Positions 1-8,508 of a stretch of 34,120 nt of DNA are shown here, piece after piece. Under the pieces are notes generated by a model. The model did no database searches. It saw only the letters and a program-made list of their open reading frames with translations, and was not told where the DNA came from. Origin of the DNA: Lachnospiraceae bacterium (GTDB lineage: Bacteria; Bacillota; Clostridia; Lachnospirales; Lachnospiraceae); contig JAGBNY010000022.1 of assembly GCA_017634175.1 (NCBI GenBank), positions 1 to 34,120 on the forward strand, read 5' to 3'. Position 1 is the stretch's first letter; the number at the start of each line of letters is the position of its first letter. The position numbers and the translations under genes are program-made.

Positions 1-1505
1 CGGTTCGAGGTGACATTCGACACATCGGCCTTAAAGGTGCAGTCCTCGTAGGAAATATAGAAATATCCTCCATTTCCCCACTCCGTGCCATAGCTGTTTT
101 TCGCTATGAATCCGCCTGTCGAACTCGGGCTCTCTCCAGTCACCACATTCGCAAATCTGTCTGCAGGGATGGAATCGTCCCATCCAACCAGAGTCACGGC
201 ATGATTAGCAGTCTCCACTACAGGATAGTATTTATACCCGCCGGAATTTATGCCATATTCTTGAGAAGTGCCTCCAGCTACAGGGAAACGTACTCCTATC
301 CCGACCGATCCGAATTCCTGGATCGCATTCTTAATAGCCTCGACATCATTTATCGGAATCCAATAGGCATTCTCCAAATGGGCATTATCCAGCATAAACA
401 TCTGGTCCTCGCTGTCGCTCTCCACGGGACCCGCCCAGCTCGCCATTGCAAAAGTGGAGTACATCACGTTAGCCATTTTCTTGGTGCTGTTCGCGCTCGC
501 AGGATCCGAATGATCCGGAGATATGAGTCCCAATGGATCCGCATAATTCAGGTTATTCGAGCCATCGGGCTTGAAAACCTGGTCCACCAGCTTGACGGCG
601 GAAACCTTTGTTTTTTCTTTGTCTCCCCCAAGGTACTTGATAATCGAGCTTTCTGCCATGCTGGCAGAAGTATAAGCCCAGCAATAGGAACTGTTAGTCT
701 GGTTCTTGGGACCTGTGACCAAATCTTGCTCCACCGAAGAATATTTTGCGGGCAGATCATAGGTCTCATCCATCAATTTATAGCGGGTATCTTCGGGGAA
801 AGCGAAATATCCGGGGTCATAATTGCCCTCTTCCACGTACCATCCTTCGCCCTGGTAATTCATGCTGAGGCTGCTTTCGCCCTCGTTTTCGATTTCATTC
901 GAGCCTAAATCCCCAGCTTTTTCCAAGGATACTCCTTCGGAGAGCATTGCTTCATCCATCGCGATCGAATCCATCGAAGCAGCATCAGTTGAAATCACAT
1001 CCATTGAATCTGCTGTATTCTTAGAGATTGTACCATCTGCGCCCATCTCATCATTTAAGGCCGCGCCGCTCTTAGAAGCCTCACCTGTGTCAGAACTGAT
1101 TGTATTTACTGAAACCTCCTTATTTTTAGGAGTCTCATTCTCGCCATAGCTTACCGCATTTACTGAAATCAAGTCCTCTTCAGGCGGCTGATTCCCCTCG
1201 ATTTCAACAATATTTTCAGGGGAAGCTGTCTCAGGAGTCTTGACCTCATTCTCCAGGCTCTTAATGCTAACCTCGTCTCCCTTAAGCACCATTGCCAAAT
1301 CGCTAAAATCTTCCTCCTCACGCCTGACCTTTGAAAGATATTCAGCTTCCGCCTCATCCCTCACCAAGTCCGCAACAATGTCCTCGCTCGAAGCCGCATT
1401 TTCCGCCGCCAAGGAAGGCACAGGCGAAAAAAACGTGGACATTGCAAGTGCCGCTGCCGAAAGTAAAGAAACAATGCCTTTAGTCCTTCTATTCTGTCTT
1501 TTCAA
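1..1505 (-). CDS. Secreted papain-like (C1) cysteine protease, 3' end outside window
   Basis: The 501 codons visible encode a secreted cysteine protease that should act outside the cell or at the wall. A TTG start at 1505 follows a GGGGGA Shine-Dalgarno. A signal peptide follows: basic residues, then a hydrophobic run ending in SLA-AEN near residue 34. Residues ~35-235 are an acidic, Ser/Asn/Asp-rich spacer with loose repeats (ISVNAVS, VSVNTIS, STDAASMDSIAMDEA). The C1 fold then shows all three catalytic residues: Cys275 in NSSYCWAYTSAS, His435 in HAVTLVGWDD and Asn470 in AKNSYGTEWGNGGY. The codon phase is the same at the start, at these three residues and at the window edge, so there is no frameshift. 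Many clostridial C1 proteases of this kind carry more domains downstream, but that part is not visible. Family is certain; substrate is unknown. Confidence 0.93.
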   Translation of the reverse strand, partial: MKRQNRRTKGIVSLLSAAALAMSTFFSPVPSLAAENAASSEDIVADLVRDEAEAEYLSKVRREEEDFSDLAMVLKGDEVSIKSLENEVKTPETASPENIVEIEGNQPPEEDLISVNAVSYGENETPKNKEVSVNTISSDTGEASKSGAALNDEMGADGTISKNTADSMDVISTDAASMDSIAMDEAMLSEGVSLEKAGDLGSNEIENEGESSLSMNYQGEGWYVEEGNYDPGYFAFPEDTRYKLMDETYDLPAKYSSVEQDLVTGPKNQTNSSYCWAYTSASMAESSIIKYLGGDKEKTKVSAVKLVDQVFKPDGSNNLNYADPLGLISPDHSDPASANSTKKMANVMYSTFAMASWAGPVESDSEDQMFMLDNAHLENAYWIPINDVEAIKNAIQEFGSVGIGVRFPVAGGTSQEYGINSGGYKYYPVVETANHAVTLVGWDDSIPADRFANVVTGESPSSTGGFIAKNSYGTEWGNGGYFYISYEDCTFKADVSNVTSN

Positions 1506-1573
1506 AGCATATCCCCCAGAAAAAGCTCGAATCAACTAATCACTTATTATTCATAAGTCTCTGAAATGAATCA

Positions 1574-1613
1574 TCACTATTCACGATTAAAAAAGCTGAC
1601 CGCGAATAGTAAC
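1574..1613. repeat. Dispersed hairpin repeat, copy A
   Basis: The arms ACTATTC (1576-1582) and GAATAGT (1604-1610) flank an A-rich loop containing AAAAAAGCTGACCG. Nearly the same sequence occurs at 30007-30044, more than 28 kb away, with the same arm core and the same loop core AAAAAGCTGACCG. This copy lies about 70 nt upstream of the C1 protease start. It could be a small mobile palindrome, a protein-binding site or a degenerate terminator. No long T-run follows on either strand. Confidence 0.7.
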
Positions 1614-1637
1614 CAATAGACGCAATTATTCGGTATG

Positions 1638-1680
1638 AAAAACCGCAGCAAAAAAACAAAGAGCTTTTTTGCTGCGGTCC
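1638..1680 (-). terminator. Rho-independent terminator of the SRP RNA gene
   Basis: Read on the minus strand, GACCGCAGCAAAAAAGC pairs with TTTTTTTGCTGCGGT around a short loop and is followed by a T-rich tail. It sits just past the 3' strand of the SRP RNA helix and before the protease gene, so it should end SRP RNA transcription. Confidence 0.85.
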
Positions 1681-1686
1681 TCATCC

Positions 1687-1818
1687 CTTATGTAAATGAT
1701 CTTGACCCCGGAAACCCGCGTCACATGGAAGGTTCCACTTAGTGCTGCTTCGTCTCCGACCTGACACGGTTCATGGATTTCCATTGCGCGGGTCCGGAGC
1801 CAAAATCACCCACATAAG
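1687..1818 (-). ncRNA. ffs: Signal recognition particle RNA (small bacterial type)
   Basis: RNA core of the SRP, which binds Ffh and targets nascent membrane and secreted proteins. On the minus strand the helix-8 region reads CATGAACCGTGTCAGGTC, then GGAGACGAAGCAGCACTAAG, the diagnostic Ffh-binding element. Aligned with the usual sequence, the apical loop is GAGA (a GNRA loop) closed by G-C instead of GGAA closed by C-G. CCGGACCCGCG pairs with CGCGGGTTTCCGG below it. Pairing continues outward, with many G-U pairs, to CTTATGT (1812-1818) and its partner at 1687-1693, giving one rod of about 132 nt. No Alu-domain sequence is visible. The core is 1704-1801; the exact mature ends are inferred. 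Confidence 0.93.
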
Positions 1819-1828
1819 TAATTTATTT

Positions 1829-1857
1829 ATTATATATCCTAAAGCCCCAATTGTCAA
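1829..1857 (-). promoter_or_regulatory. Consensus sigma-A promoter for the SRP RNA
   Basis: On the minus strand there is a perfect TTGACA (1852-1857), a 17-nt spacer and a perfect TATAAT (1829-1834). The -35 box overlaps the TGA stop codon of the dgt gene (1854-1856). Transcription should begin about 1820-1823, just outside the paired end of the SRP RNA. A full-consensus promoter fits a strongly expressed stable RNA. Confidence 0.88.
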
Positions 1858-3092
1858 TATTTTAAGAGCTCTTCATAGGCATGTATTGCATATCTATCTG
1901 TCATGCCTGCAATATAGTCCAAAACGGCCTGCATAAAAACAGCCTCATCCTCAAGGTTTCCGCATACCTTCTTATTAAGGTCATTCGATGGCTTAAATCC
2001 AGCTCCCTCGATAAGCTCGGGAGAGAGAGACACATATTTCACGAGCCATCTGCCGAATCTCCCCATAAGCTCGGGGTAAAAAACAGCTTCTTCCTTTATC
2101 CGATAAAAGGTATTCTTGCCATCATAAGTCTCACATAATGCTCTGAAAAGCTCATTTATAACAAGTTCCGCATATCTAACAAAAGGTTTCAATCTATGGT
2201 GATGATAAATATTCTCATAATTAAACTTCTTTATGGTATCCAATGCCTCCATTGAGGCCGCGGACAATGTGATTCCCGCCTCCGGAGAGGAATTCTCGCA
2301 GATATCTAATATCATGTTGTGGGTGATCACAGTGGTATTTATCGCATGGCCCCTAAGCCCCACCAGCTCATTCAAGGCGGATACCTTAGAAGAATTCAAG
2401 ATTCCAATATTCAGCGCATCCTCTATGTCTCGTCCAAGGTACGCAATCTTATCGGAAATCTTTACCACAGCCCCCTCCCAAGTGAAAGGAGGATATTCCC
2501 CGGGGCGTGTATAGTCCCGTCTTAAGTCAATAGCCTCTTTCCTTGGAATGATTGCTTTTTCATCCACTTCACCGCAATGGGAAATTATCCCGTCTCTGAC
2601 AGCGTACGTCAGGTCGAGATTCCGTCCTCTCTTGTAATCATCCTCTAACAGCTCTACCTCATCCACTATCCTGAGCCCATGCCGCTCATGCCAAAAGAGC
2701 TTGCCCAGCTTTTCCTTCATGATCCGGCTAATTGCTCGCTCTCCCTCATGTCCAAAAGGCGCATGGCCCAAATCGTGCGCCATTGCAATAGCCTTAATGA
2801 GCTCCGTATTGAGTCCTAAAAATTGCCCTATAGTCCCGGCTACGCTCTCTACATGCGCAACGTGCTCAATCCTAGTGCATACATGGTCATTCCCCGCAGC
2901 ATTATAGAATACCTGGGTCTTGCTCTTCAATCTCCTATAAGCGGGACAGTGAAGAATCCTCGTATAATCCCTGCCAAATTCGCTCCTGATATCTCCGGCC
3001 TTTTGGTAAATCCTGCTCAGCCTCTCTATCATCTGCTTATATAAGGGATTATGCTGAAATGCGCCTACTTCTTTGAAACTGTTTTCCTTCAT
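1854..3092 (-). CDS. dgt: dGTP triphosphohydrolase-like HD-domain protein
   Basis: Predicted deoxynucleotide triphosphohydrolase (dNTP to deoxynucleoside plus triphosphate) of the dGTPase-like family, 412 residues, cytoplasmic. The N-terminus has the family signature GRDYTRILHCPAYRRLKSKTQVF (residues ~40-62, shown here only as a motif region). The metal-binding HD residues are present: R74-I-E-H77 and H80 in the RIEHVAHVESVA stretch, and H106-D107 in AHDLGHAPFGHEGE. It follows dnaB by 41 nt in the same direction and probably ends the gdpP-rplI-dnaB transcript, a setting that fits control of dNTP pools near replication genes. The start follows only a weak AAAAGAAA site. The true preferred nucleotide cannot be told from sequence, because many family members act on other dNTPs. 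Confidence 0.9.
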   Translation of the reverse strand: MKENSFKEVGAFQHNPLYKQMIERLSRIYQKAGDIRSEFGRDYTRILHCPAYRRLKSKTQVFYNAAGNDHVCTRIEHVAHVESVAGTIGQFLGLNTELIKAIAMAHDLGHAPFGHEGERAISRIMKEKLGKLFWHERHGLRIVDEVELLEDDYKRGRNLDLTYAVRDGIISHCGEVDEKAIIPRKEAIDLRRDYTRPGEYPPFTWEGAVVKISDKIAYLGRDIEDALNIGILNSSKVSALNELVGLRGHAINTTVITHNMILDICENSSPEAGITLSAASMEALDTIKKFNYENIYHHHRLKPFVRYAELVINELFRALCETYDGKNTFYRIKEEAVFYPELMGRFGRWLVKYVSLSPELIEGAGFKPSNDLNKKVCGNLEDEAVFMQAVLDYIAGMTDRYAIHAYEELLKY

Positions 3093-3133
3093 TTCTTTTG
3101 ACCATATCTGAGGACTTTTGATTAGCTACTCTT

Positions 3134-4492
3134 CTATTCCTCACCGCTGTACTGTCTGTCTAAGTTTGCGAACTTTGTATAATTTGCGAGCCACGCCAGC
3201 TCAATCGAGCCTATGGCTCCATTTCTTTGCTTTGCTATGATGACCTCGGCCATATCCTTTTTTTCAGAGTCTTTATGATAGTACTCGTCCCTATATAGGA
3301 ACATCACCACGTCGGCATCCTGCTCTATTGCTCCTGATTCACGCAGGTCAGATAGGATAGGTCTTTTATCTGGCCTTGCCTCCACAGCTCTCGACAATTG
3401 TGAAAGAGCCACTACCGGGACGCTTAGTTCTCTTGCAAGCGCCTTTAAGGATCTGGAAATATCAGAGATTTCCTGCTGCCTGTTGGCATCCCTATACCTT
3501 GTGGAGCCTGTCATTAGCTGCAAATAGTCTATGAGTACCATGTCCAGACCATACTCCAGCTTCTGTCTCCTGCATTTTGAACGAAGCTCCGATACAGTAA
3601 TCCCAGGCGTATCATCGATGACAAGCTTAGAGCGGCCAATGATTCCTGCTCCGACCATCACCTTTTGCCAATCCGAATCGCTCAGAGTCCCCGTCCGAAT
3701 CTTCTGGGAATCCACATAGGACTCCATTGCTATGAGGCGGTTCACTAAAAGCTCCTTCGACATTTCCAGGGAGAATATCATGACCTGCATTTCCTTCCTG
3801 AATGCCGCATATTCAGCGATATTCAGGGCAAAGGCAGTTTTCCCCATAGAGGGTCTGGCTGCTATGAGTATCAAATCGGACTTCTGGAAACCCGCTGTCT
3901 TGTAGTCCAAATCCGTGAACCCGGTCGGCACACCTGTCACTGCGTTCCCATTCATCGCAGCAGTCTCGATATCATCCAGCACATCCAGGACTATCTTGCT
4001 GATTGGCTTTATCTCCGTGCTGCCCTGAGACTGAACAAGTTCAAAGATCCTGCTTTCGGTCTTGGAGAGAAGCTCCGGAGTAGACAGCTTTCCCTCATAG
4101 CAATCAGAGGCTATCTCATCATTCATCCGAATAAGTCGGCGTTTCACGGCCAGATCTCTGACTATGCGGGCATAGGAACGAATATTTGCGCTTGTCGGCA
4201 CGCTTGAGATCACGCTGGCCAGGAATTCCGGATTCCTGATCTCGCTGGGAGCCTGCATGGACTCAAGCCTATTTATTATAGTCACATGATCGACGGGCTT
4301 CCCCTCATTGAAAAGATTGGTGATCGCCTCGAATATGATCCCATACTGCCTCGCATAGAAATCCTCTTTGACGAGGATCTCCTCTGCCGCTATGATCGCT
4401 TCCCTCCCCATGAACATGGAGCCAATGACCGACTGCTCCGCCTCTGTGCTGTGAGGGGGGATCCGCTTCAGGCTGTCAAGATTTACATCCAT
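3134..4492 (-). CDS. dnaB: Replicative DNA helicase DnaB
   Basis: Hexameric 5'-3' replicative helicase (called DnaC in Bacillus), 452 residues, the usual length. The N-terminal primase-interacting domain covers residues ~10-110 and opens with the family-typical PPHSTEAEQSVIGSMF. The RecA-like domain has Walker A ARPSMGKTA (212-220), Walker B MVLIDYLQLM (318-327), and the later SQLSRAVEARPDKRP and DLRESGAIEQDADVVMFLYR motifs. No intein or insertion is seen. The ATG follows AAGGGCAG and lies 6 nt after the rplI stop, so the two genes are surely co-transcribed, as in many Firmicutes. Confidence 0.97.
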   Translation of the reverse strand: MDVNLDSLKRIPPHSTEAEQSVIGSMFMGREAIIAAEEILVKEDFYARQYGIIFEAITNLFNEGKPVDHVTIINRLESMQAPSEIRNPEFLASVISSVPTSANIRSYARIVRDLAVKRRLIRMNDEIASDCYEGKLSTPELLSKTESRIFELVQSQGSTEIKPISKIVLDVLDDIETAAMNGNAVTGVPTGFTDLDYKTAGFQKSDLILIAARPSMGKTAFALNIAEYAAFRKEMQVMIFSLEMSKELLVNRLIAMESYVDSQKIRTGTLSDSDWQKVMVGAGIIGRSKLVIDDTPGITVSELRSKCRRQKLEYGLDMVLIDYLQLMTGSTRYRDANRQQEISDISRSLKALARELSVPVVALSQLSRAVEARPDKRPILSDLRESGAIEQDADVVMFLYRDEYYHKDSEKKDMAEVIIAKQRNGAIGSIELAWLANYTKFANLDRQYSGEE

Positions 4493-4498
4493 CTGCCC

Positions 4499-4945
4499 TT
4501 ATTCGCCCTCCACCTTTAGAGAGAGTTTTGCAACTACCTCCGTATGCAGCTTGATAGGAATCTCGAAATCTCCAAGTGTCTTTATCGGGTCTGAAAGCTG
4601 TATTTTCTTCTTGTCTATCTGTATCTTTCTCTGTGCTTCGAGAGCCTCGCTGATTTCCTTTCCTGTAATGCTGCCGAAAGCCTTGCCGCTCTCCCCTGTC
4701 CTTATCTTAAGCTGAATCCCGGCCTTTTCTATGTTCGCGCAAAGCTCCTTTGCGGCAGAAAGCTCCTTTGCCGCCTGCTTCGCTTCCTGAGCCTTTCTCT
4801 GCTTCACTTCATTCAAGGCCTTGTCAGTAGCTTCTATGCCAAGCCCCCTCGGAAGCAGATAATTCCTCGCATATCCGTCCGAAACATTGATTATGTCGTC
4901 CTTCTTCCCCTGGCTCTTCACGTCCTTTAATAATATTACCTTCAT
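4499..4945 (-). CDS. rplI: 50S ribosomal protein L9
   Basis: Large-subunit ribosomal protein L9, 148 residues, normal length. The N-terminal RNA-binding domain begins [20 protein letters not shown] and continues with the conserved [17 protein letters not shown]. The long connecting helix (residues ~40-75) is Lys/Ala/Glu rich, and the C-terminal domain contains [18 protein letters not shown] very strong AGGAGGTAGAT ribosome-binding site precedes the ATG. It lies 75 nt after gdpP and 6 nt before dnaB, the usual gdpP-rplI-dnaB order. Confidence 0.97.
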   Translation of the reverse strand: MKVILLKDVKSQGKKDDIINVSDGYARNYLLPRGLGIEATDKALNEVKQRKAQEAKQAAKELSAAKELCANIEKAGIQLKIRTGESGKAFGSITGKEISEALEAQRKIQIDKKKIQLSDPIKTLGDFEIPIKLHTEVVAKLSLKVEGE

Positions 4946-5020
4946 ATCTACCTCCTATAAAAATCGCATCTGCCTCTACAACCGCAAGCGCATCGCTGCA
5001 CTGCCACAATTCAAACCAGC

Positions 5021-7069
5021 TCACAGATCCGCTTTATCCAAGCTGTCCAAGGTCTTCTTCAAAATCTGCCTGGCTTCCTCCAGATTCACGTCCACCAATT
5101 GGGCTCCGGCGATATTCATATGCCCTCCGCCCCCCAGTTTCTCCATTATCACCTGCACGTTTATCTCATCAATTGAACGGGCGCTTATGTAAATCTTGTC
5201 CTGAAACTCTGTCAAAATAAAGGAAGCCTTGACCTGGTTGATATTCAAGAGCTCGTTCGCGGCCTGCGCCCCCACTATGGTCGGGCTCTCTACATTGCTG
5301 GGACAGACCGAGATAGCAAAGGCTCCCTTATATAATTCTGCATTTCTGACAGCCTCAGCCTTTGCCTTATATGCGTCAAGGTCATTCCTGAATAATTTCC
5401 TCACCCTGGTAACATCAGCCCCGAGACGGCGCAGGAATGCCGCGGCCTCAAAGGTCCGTACTCCGGTCTTAGTCATGAAATTATTGGTATCTATCATGAT
5501 TCCGGCATAGAGGCTATCCGCCTCGATCTGTCGCATCTTGATATTATCTACCATATATTGCAAGATTTCAGATACCATCTCGCAGGCGCTGGAGGCATAG
5601 GTCTCCACATAGGAAAGGGTCGCATTCTTAATCCTCTCATCGCTCATCCTATGGTGATCCAAGACCACTATCGTTTTCACGAGGTTTAATAGCTCCGGGC
5701 ACTCCGTGAAATTCGGCTTATTCGTGTCCACTACTATGACCGCCGCATTCGCCCCGGCGAGCTGAATCGCCTCGCTGCTGCTCACAAAGAGATCTTCTTC
5801 GTACTCATCGCTCTCCTGAAAAGCTTCGATAAAGGGACGTATGGAAGCCGTAACGGTATTTATGACTATATGGCTCTGCTTGCCCATGTTCCTGGCAGCC
5901 AGGTACATACCTACCGCGGCGCCAAAGGAGTCTATATCAGTTACCTGGTGTCCCATGACAAGGATTAATTCCTTGGACTGGATAATCTCCATCAAGGCGT
6001 GTGCCTTGACCCTGGCCTTGACTCTGGTATTCTTCTCTACCTGCTGGCTGTTGCCCCCAAAATAGCTTACCTGATTGGGATTCTTGACCACCGCCTGATC
6101 TCCGCCTCGTCCCAAAGCCAGGTCTATGGCATTTCTCGCAAAATCCACATTCTTTGCCCAAGTATCACCGTCAAGCCCAAAGCCCATTGAAAGGGTCACA
6201 GCCATCTGATTTCCTATATTGACGGTCTTGACATCCTCCAGCACATCGAATCTATCCGCTTCCATTAAATCGAAGGATGCCCGGCTCATCACAGCAAAAT
6301 ATTTGTCCTGTTCAAGGCGCTTTACAATAGCATCGTACTTTGAAAAGTACTTATTCACCCGCCTTTCTATCAGGGCTACCAGGAGAGACCGCCTTACATC
6401 CTCCACTGTCTCCAGGGCCTCGTCATAATTATCCATATAAATATATCCAGCAACGAAAGCCATCTCATAATTTTGCTTGATATATTTATTAATGTCTGTA
6501 ACATCAAAGAAAAACGCCGAAACTATGGCTCCCTTGAATATTTCCTTTGCCGCCTTTCCGCCATTACTTTTTTCATCTTGCGGACCTATGCTGATCCTGC
6601 GAAGATCCACCTTATAGTCCCTTTCATCGTAGCGGACTTCAACAGACTTCACCTGGGTCTCTCTGGGGATGGTTTCCTTCGTTATATTCGGGAAAAATGT
6701 TGAGATGTTCTTCATCAAGATGCTGTCCTTTTGCAGGATGGCTTCAAATGCTGAATTGCACCAAACGAAATGCCCGCCTTCATCCAAGAGAGCGTAGGGG
6801 ACTGCCAAATCCTTTAGGAGACCTCTCTGTACCTGGCTGAAATCAGATGCGAAACCAACGATATCCTCTTCTATGCCCCTCCTCGCATAAAAATGCAGGA
6901 CAAGCATACCGATGGTCACTATGACCCAAAAAACGGACATAAACACCCCCGTTTCTAAGGACACGAACCACCCCATGGCCGTAATTATAGAAAAGAACAC
7001 AAGCATTAAAAGCGGCCATATCTTAAAGACCCGCAGCTTGCTTTTGCTGAATTTATTCTTTCTGTCCAT
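5021..7069 (-). CDS. gdpP: Cyclic-di-AMP phosphodiesterase GdpP (DHH family)
   Basis: Membrane-bound phosphodiesterase that hydrolyses c-di-AMP, 682 residues from the chosen start MDRKNKFSKSKL. Two membrane helices (about 17-37 and 40-61) are followed by a PAS-like domain (~80-140), a degenerate GGDEF domain (~200-330, ending GRGGDQAVVKN without a GGDEF signature), a DHH domain and a DHHA1 domain. Metal-site motifs are GHQVTDIDSFGA (373-384), VVDTNKP, and LDHHR with D471-H-H473; the DHHA1 motif GGGGH is at 646-650. The open frame extends 18 codons further upstream, into the preceding gene. MDRKN is preferred because it starts just after that gene's stop and matches the family start, but no clear Shine-Dalgarno is visible, so coupling to upstream translation is likely. 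Confidence 0.93.
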   Translation of the reverse strand: MDRKNKFSKSKLRVFKIWPLLMLVFFSIITAMGWFVSLETGVFMSVFWVIVTIGMLVLHFYARRGIEEDIVGFASDFSQVQRGLLKDLAVPYALLDEGGHFVWCNSAFEAILQKDSILMKNISTFFPNITKETIPRETQVKSVEVRYDERDYKVDLRRISIGPQDEKSNGGKAAKEIFKGAIVSAFFFDVTDINKYIKQNYEMAFVAGYIYMDNYDEALETVEDVRRSLLVALIERRVNKYFSKYDAIVKRLEQDKYFAVMSRASFDLMEADRFDVLEDVKTVNIGNQMAVTLSMGFGLDGDTWAKNVDFARNAIDLALGRGGDQAVVKNPNQVSYFGGNSQQVEKNTRVKARVKAHALMEIIQSKELILVMGHQVTDIDSFGAAVGMYLAARNMGKQSHIVINTVTASIRPFIEAFQESDEYEEDLFVSSSEAIQLAGANAAVIVVDTNKPNFTECPELLNLVKTIVVLDHHRMSDERIKNATLSYVETYASSACEMVSEILQYMVDNIKMRQIEADSLYAGIMIDTNNFMTKTGVRTFEAAAFLRRLGADVTRVRKLFRNDLDAYKAKAEAVRNAELYKGAFAISVCPSNVESPTIVGAQAANELLNINQVKASFILTEFQDKIYISARSIDEINVQVIMEKLGGGGHMNIAGAQLVDVNLEEARQILKKTLDSLDKADL

Positions 7070-7085
7070 AAAAATAATTGTTTTA

Positions 7086-7913
7086 CTAGTCAGACTCGGA
7101 TAGCGATACTTTGATGACCTCAAGCGGCGTATCCTTGCCGCCAGTGCTGTCCAATAGAACCCCCTCCTTATACATTGGATGAATCATGATTTCTACTATG
7201 CCATAATTTTCTGCCTGTAAGCTGCTCTGCAGCCGTGCAGGCGGAAAATTTTCCCTATTTCGGGCATGGGAAGATAAGTGATCCGCCATATTTCTGTCTT
7301 TTAGCGATGCTTCAAAATCACCAAAGCTTCCAAAGAGGTCTGAGGCCGCAAGGTGAATACGAGCAATATGATGATTGAATACGGCCTTATAGAGCCCCTT
7401 GATCAGCCCTACCCCAGCGCCTATATTTCTTGAAAGCCGCACCGAAGCAAAGCCATATTCTTTTAAAAGAGGTTCCAATATTTTCCAGATAGAGAAATCT
7501 GTATGAATGTGATGATGGGAATCCAAATGCTTTAAAGGAAAACCCGCTTCCAGATATTTTTCGATTTGAGCCCGAATCTCCGCCCTTACCGCTATTCCCT
7601 CGGCTGCCGAGAGAAAAAACCTGCTTTTGAGATTTCTGGCAAAAGCGGCGTTGAAGAATCCCTTCGCATCGCAAAACCGCCTCATGCCGCGGATTTCCTG
7701 CGTAAGAGGGAGGCCGGAAGTCAGGTTCAAGTGAAGCCCTATTGAGGCTTTGAAACCCTTTTCTTCAGAAAGCCCAACCGCCTCCTGCGCAAAGGGCATA
7801 TTCGCCATCCAGGTAGTCCTTTGCAGGACTCCCATCTCGAATCCCTCCATGACCGCCCTATTGACCTCGCTGCTTATCCCGAAGTCATCCCCATTCACAA
7901 TCAACTTAAACAT
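7086..7913 (-). CDS. ChbG/HpnK (YdjC-like) carbohydrate deacetylase
   Basis: Predicted metal-dependent deacetylase of the YdjC/ChbG/HpnK family, 275 residues, cytoplasmic (no signal peptide). Known members remove acetyl groups from N-acetylated sugars such as chitooligosaccharides or hopanoid-linked GlcNAc. Family motifs are visible: NGDDFG with D9-D10, GLHLNLTSG with H61, and HLDSHHHIHTD with D131 and H133-H135/H137, which should bind the metal. The ATG follows AAGGCTTT. Its 3' end lies 16 nt before gdpP, so it is probably co-transcribed with the c-di-AMP and replication genes. The substrate cannot be inferred, since no chitobiose or hopanoid genes are nearby. Confidence 0.85.
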   Translation of the reverse strand: MFKLIVNGDDFGISSEVNRAVMEGFEMGVLQRTTWMANMPFAQEAVGLSEEKGFKASIGLHLNLTSGLPLTQEIRGMRRFCDAKGFFNAAFARNLKSRFFLSAAEGIAVRAEIRAQIEKYLEAGFPLKHLDSHHHIHTDFSIWKILEPLLKEYGFASVRLSRNIGAGVGLIKGLYKAVFNHHIARIHLAASDLFGSFGDFEASLKDRNMADHLSSHARNRENFPPARLQSSLQAENYGIVEIMIHPMYKEGVLLDSTGGKDTPLEVIKVSLSESD

Positions 7914-7946
7914 AAAGCCTTATTTTAAGCCTTTTAAGGGTAATAG

Positions 7947-8492
7947 TCAATAATTCCTCGGACTGTTCAAGAATTCCCGGACCCTTATCTTTTCCTGCTC
8001 CTGTTTCTCTTCTGAGGCTCCCTGCTCTTCTCTCAGGGCATCTTCGTACTTTTGGAACTGCACTCCGGATTCTTGAAGCAAGGTGAGCCCCAATCCTGTT
8101 GGATACTCCCCCTTGAAGATGACCTTCTTGATACCCGCCTGAATGATATGGATGCAGCAAAATACACAGGGTTGGGTAGTGACATAGATATCGGCCCCAA
8201 GGCAACTGGTTCCCCGCCTTGCGCACTGGTCTATGGCATTCGCCTCCGCATGCCCCGCACGGCAAATCTCCAAGCCCTGTCCAGAGGGTATCCCTCGCCT
8301 CTTTCGCTCACAAAAGCCAATATCTGTACAATGAATAGCTCCAGTAGGGGCTCCATTATAGCCTGTCGCAATGATCTGCTTATCCTTTATCACCACAGCG
8401 CCCACCTGCCTCGAAAGGCAGGTGCTTCTCGCCTTGCTGTCCTCCGCGATACTCATTGCCCATTCGGTAAAAAGCTTGCGTCCATTCGCCAT
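7947..8492 (-). CDS. comEB: dCMP deaminase (ComEB-type)
   Basis: Zinc-dependent deoxycytidylate deaminase, converting dCMP to dUMP for dTTP synthesis; 181 residues. The catalytic motif is H81-A-E83 in AGHAEANAI, with the zinc cysteines C109 and C112 in QPCVFCCIHI. Other conserved parts are CLSRQVGAVVIKDKQI and ATGYNGAPTG. After the conserved domain there is a charged Glu/Lys/Gln-rich tail (about residues 145-181) with no recognised function. It starts 16 nt after the tandem-receiver gene and lies 33 nt before the ChbG-like gene, so the run reads as one operon. Confidence 0.92.
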   Translation of the reverse strand: MANGRKLFTEWAMSIAEDSKARSTCLSRQVGAVVIKDKQIIATGYNGAPTGAIHCTDIGFCERKRRGIPSGQGLEICRAGHAEANAIDQCARRGTSCLGADIYVTTQPCVFCCIHIIQAGIKKVIFKGEYPTGLGLTLLQESGVQFQKYEDALREEQGASEEKQEQEKIRVREFLNSPRNY

Positions 8493-8508
8493 AGGTTACT
8501 AGCCATCC

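Noticed and set aside
201..908. A 235-codon open frame on the plus strand
   Set aside because: It is the antisense shadow of the C1 protease, whose three catalytic residues lie in one continuous minus-strand frame.
7070..7123. 18-codon extension of GdpP
   Set aside because: It overlaps the end of the ChbG-like gene and lacks a ribosome-binding site; MDRKN matches the family start.
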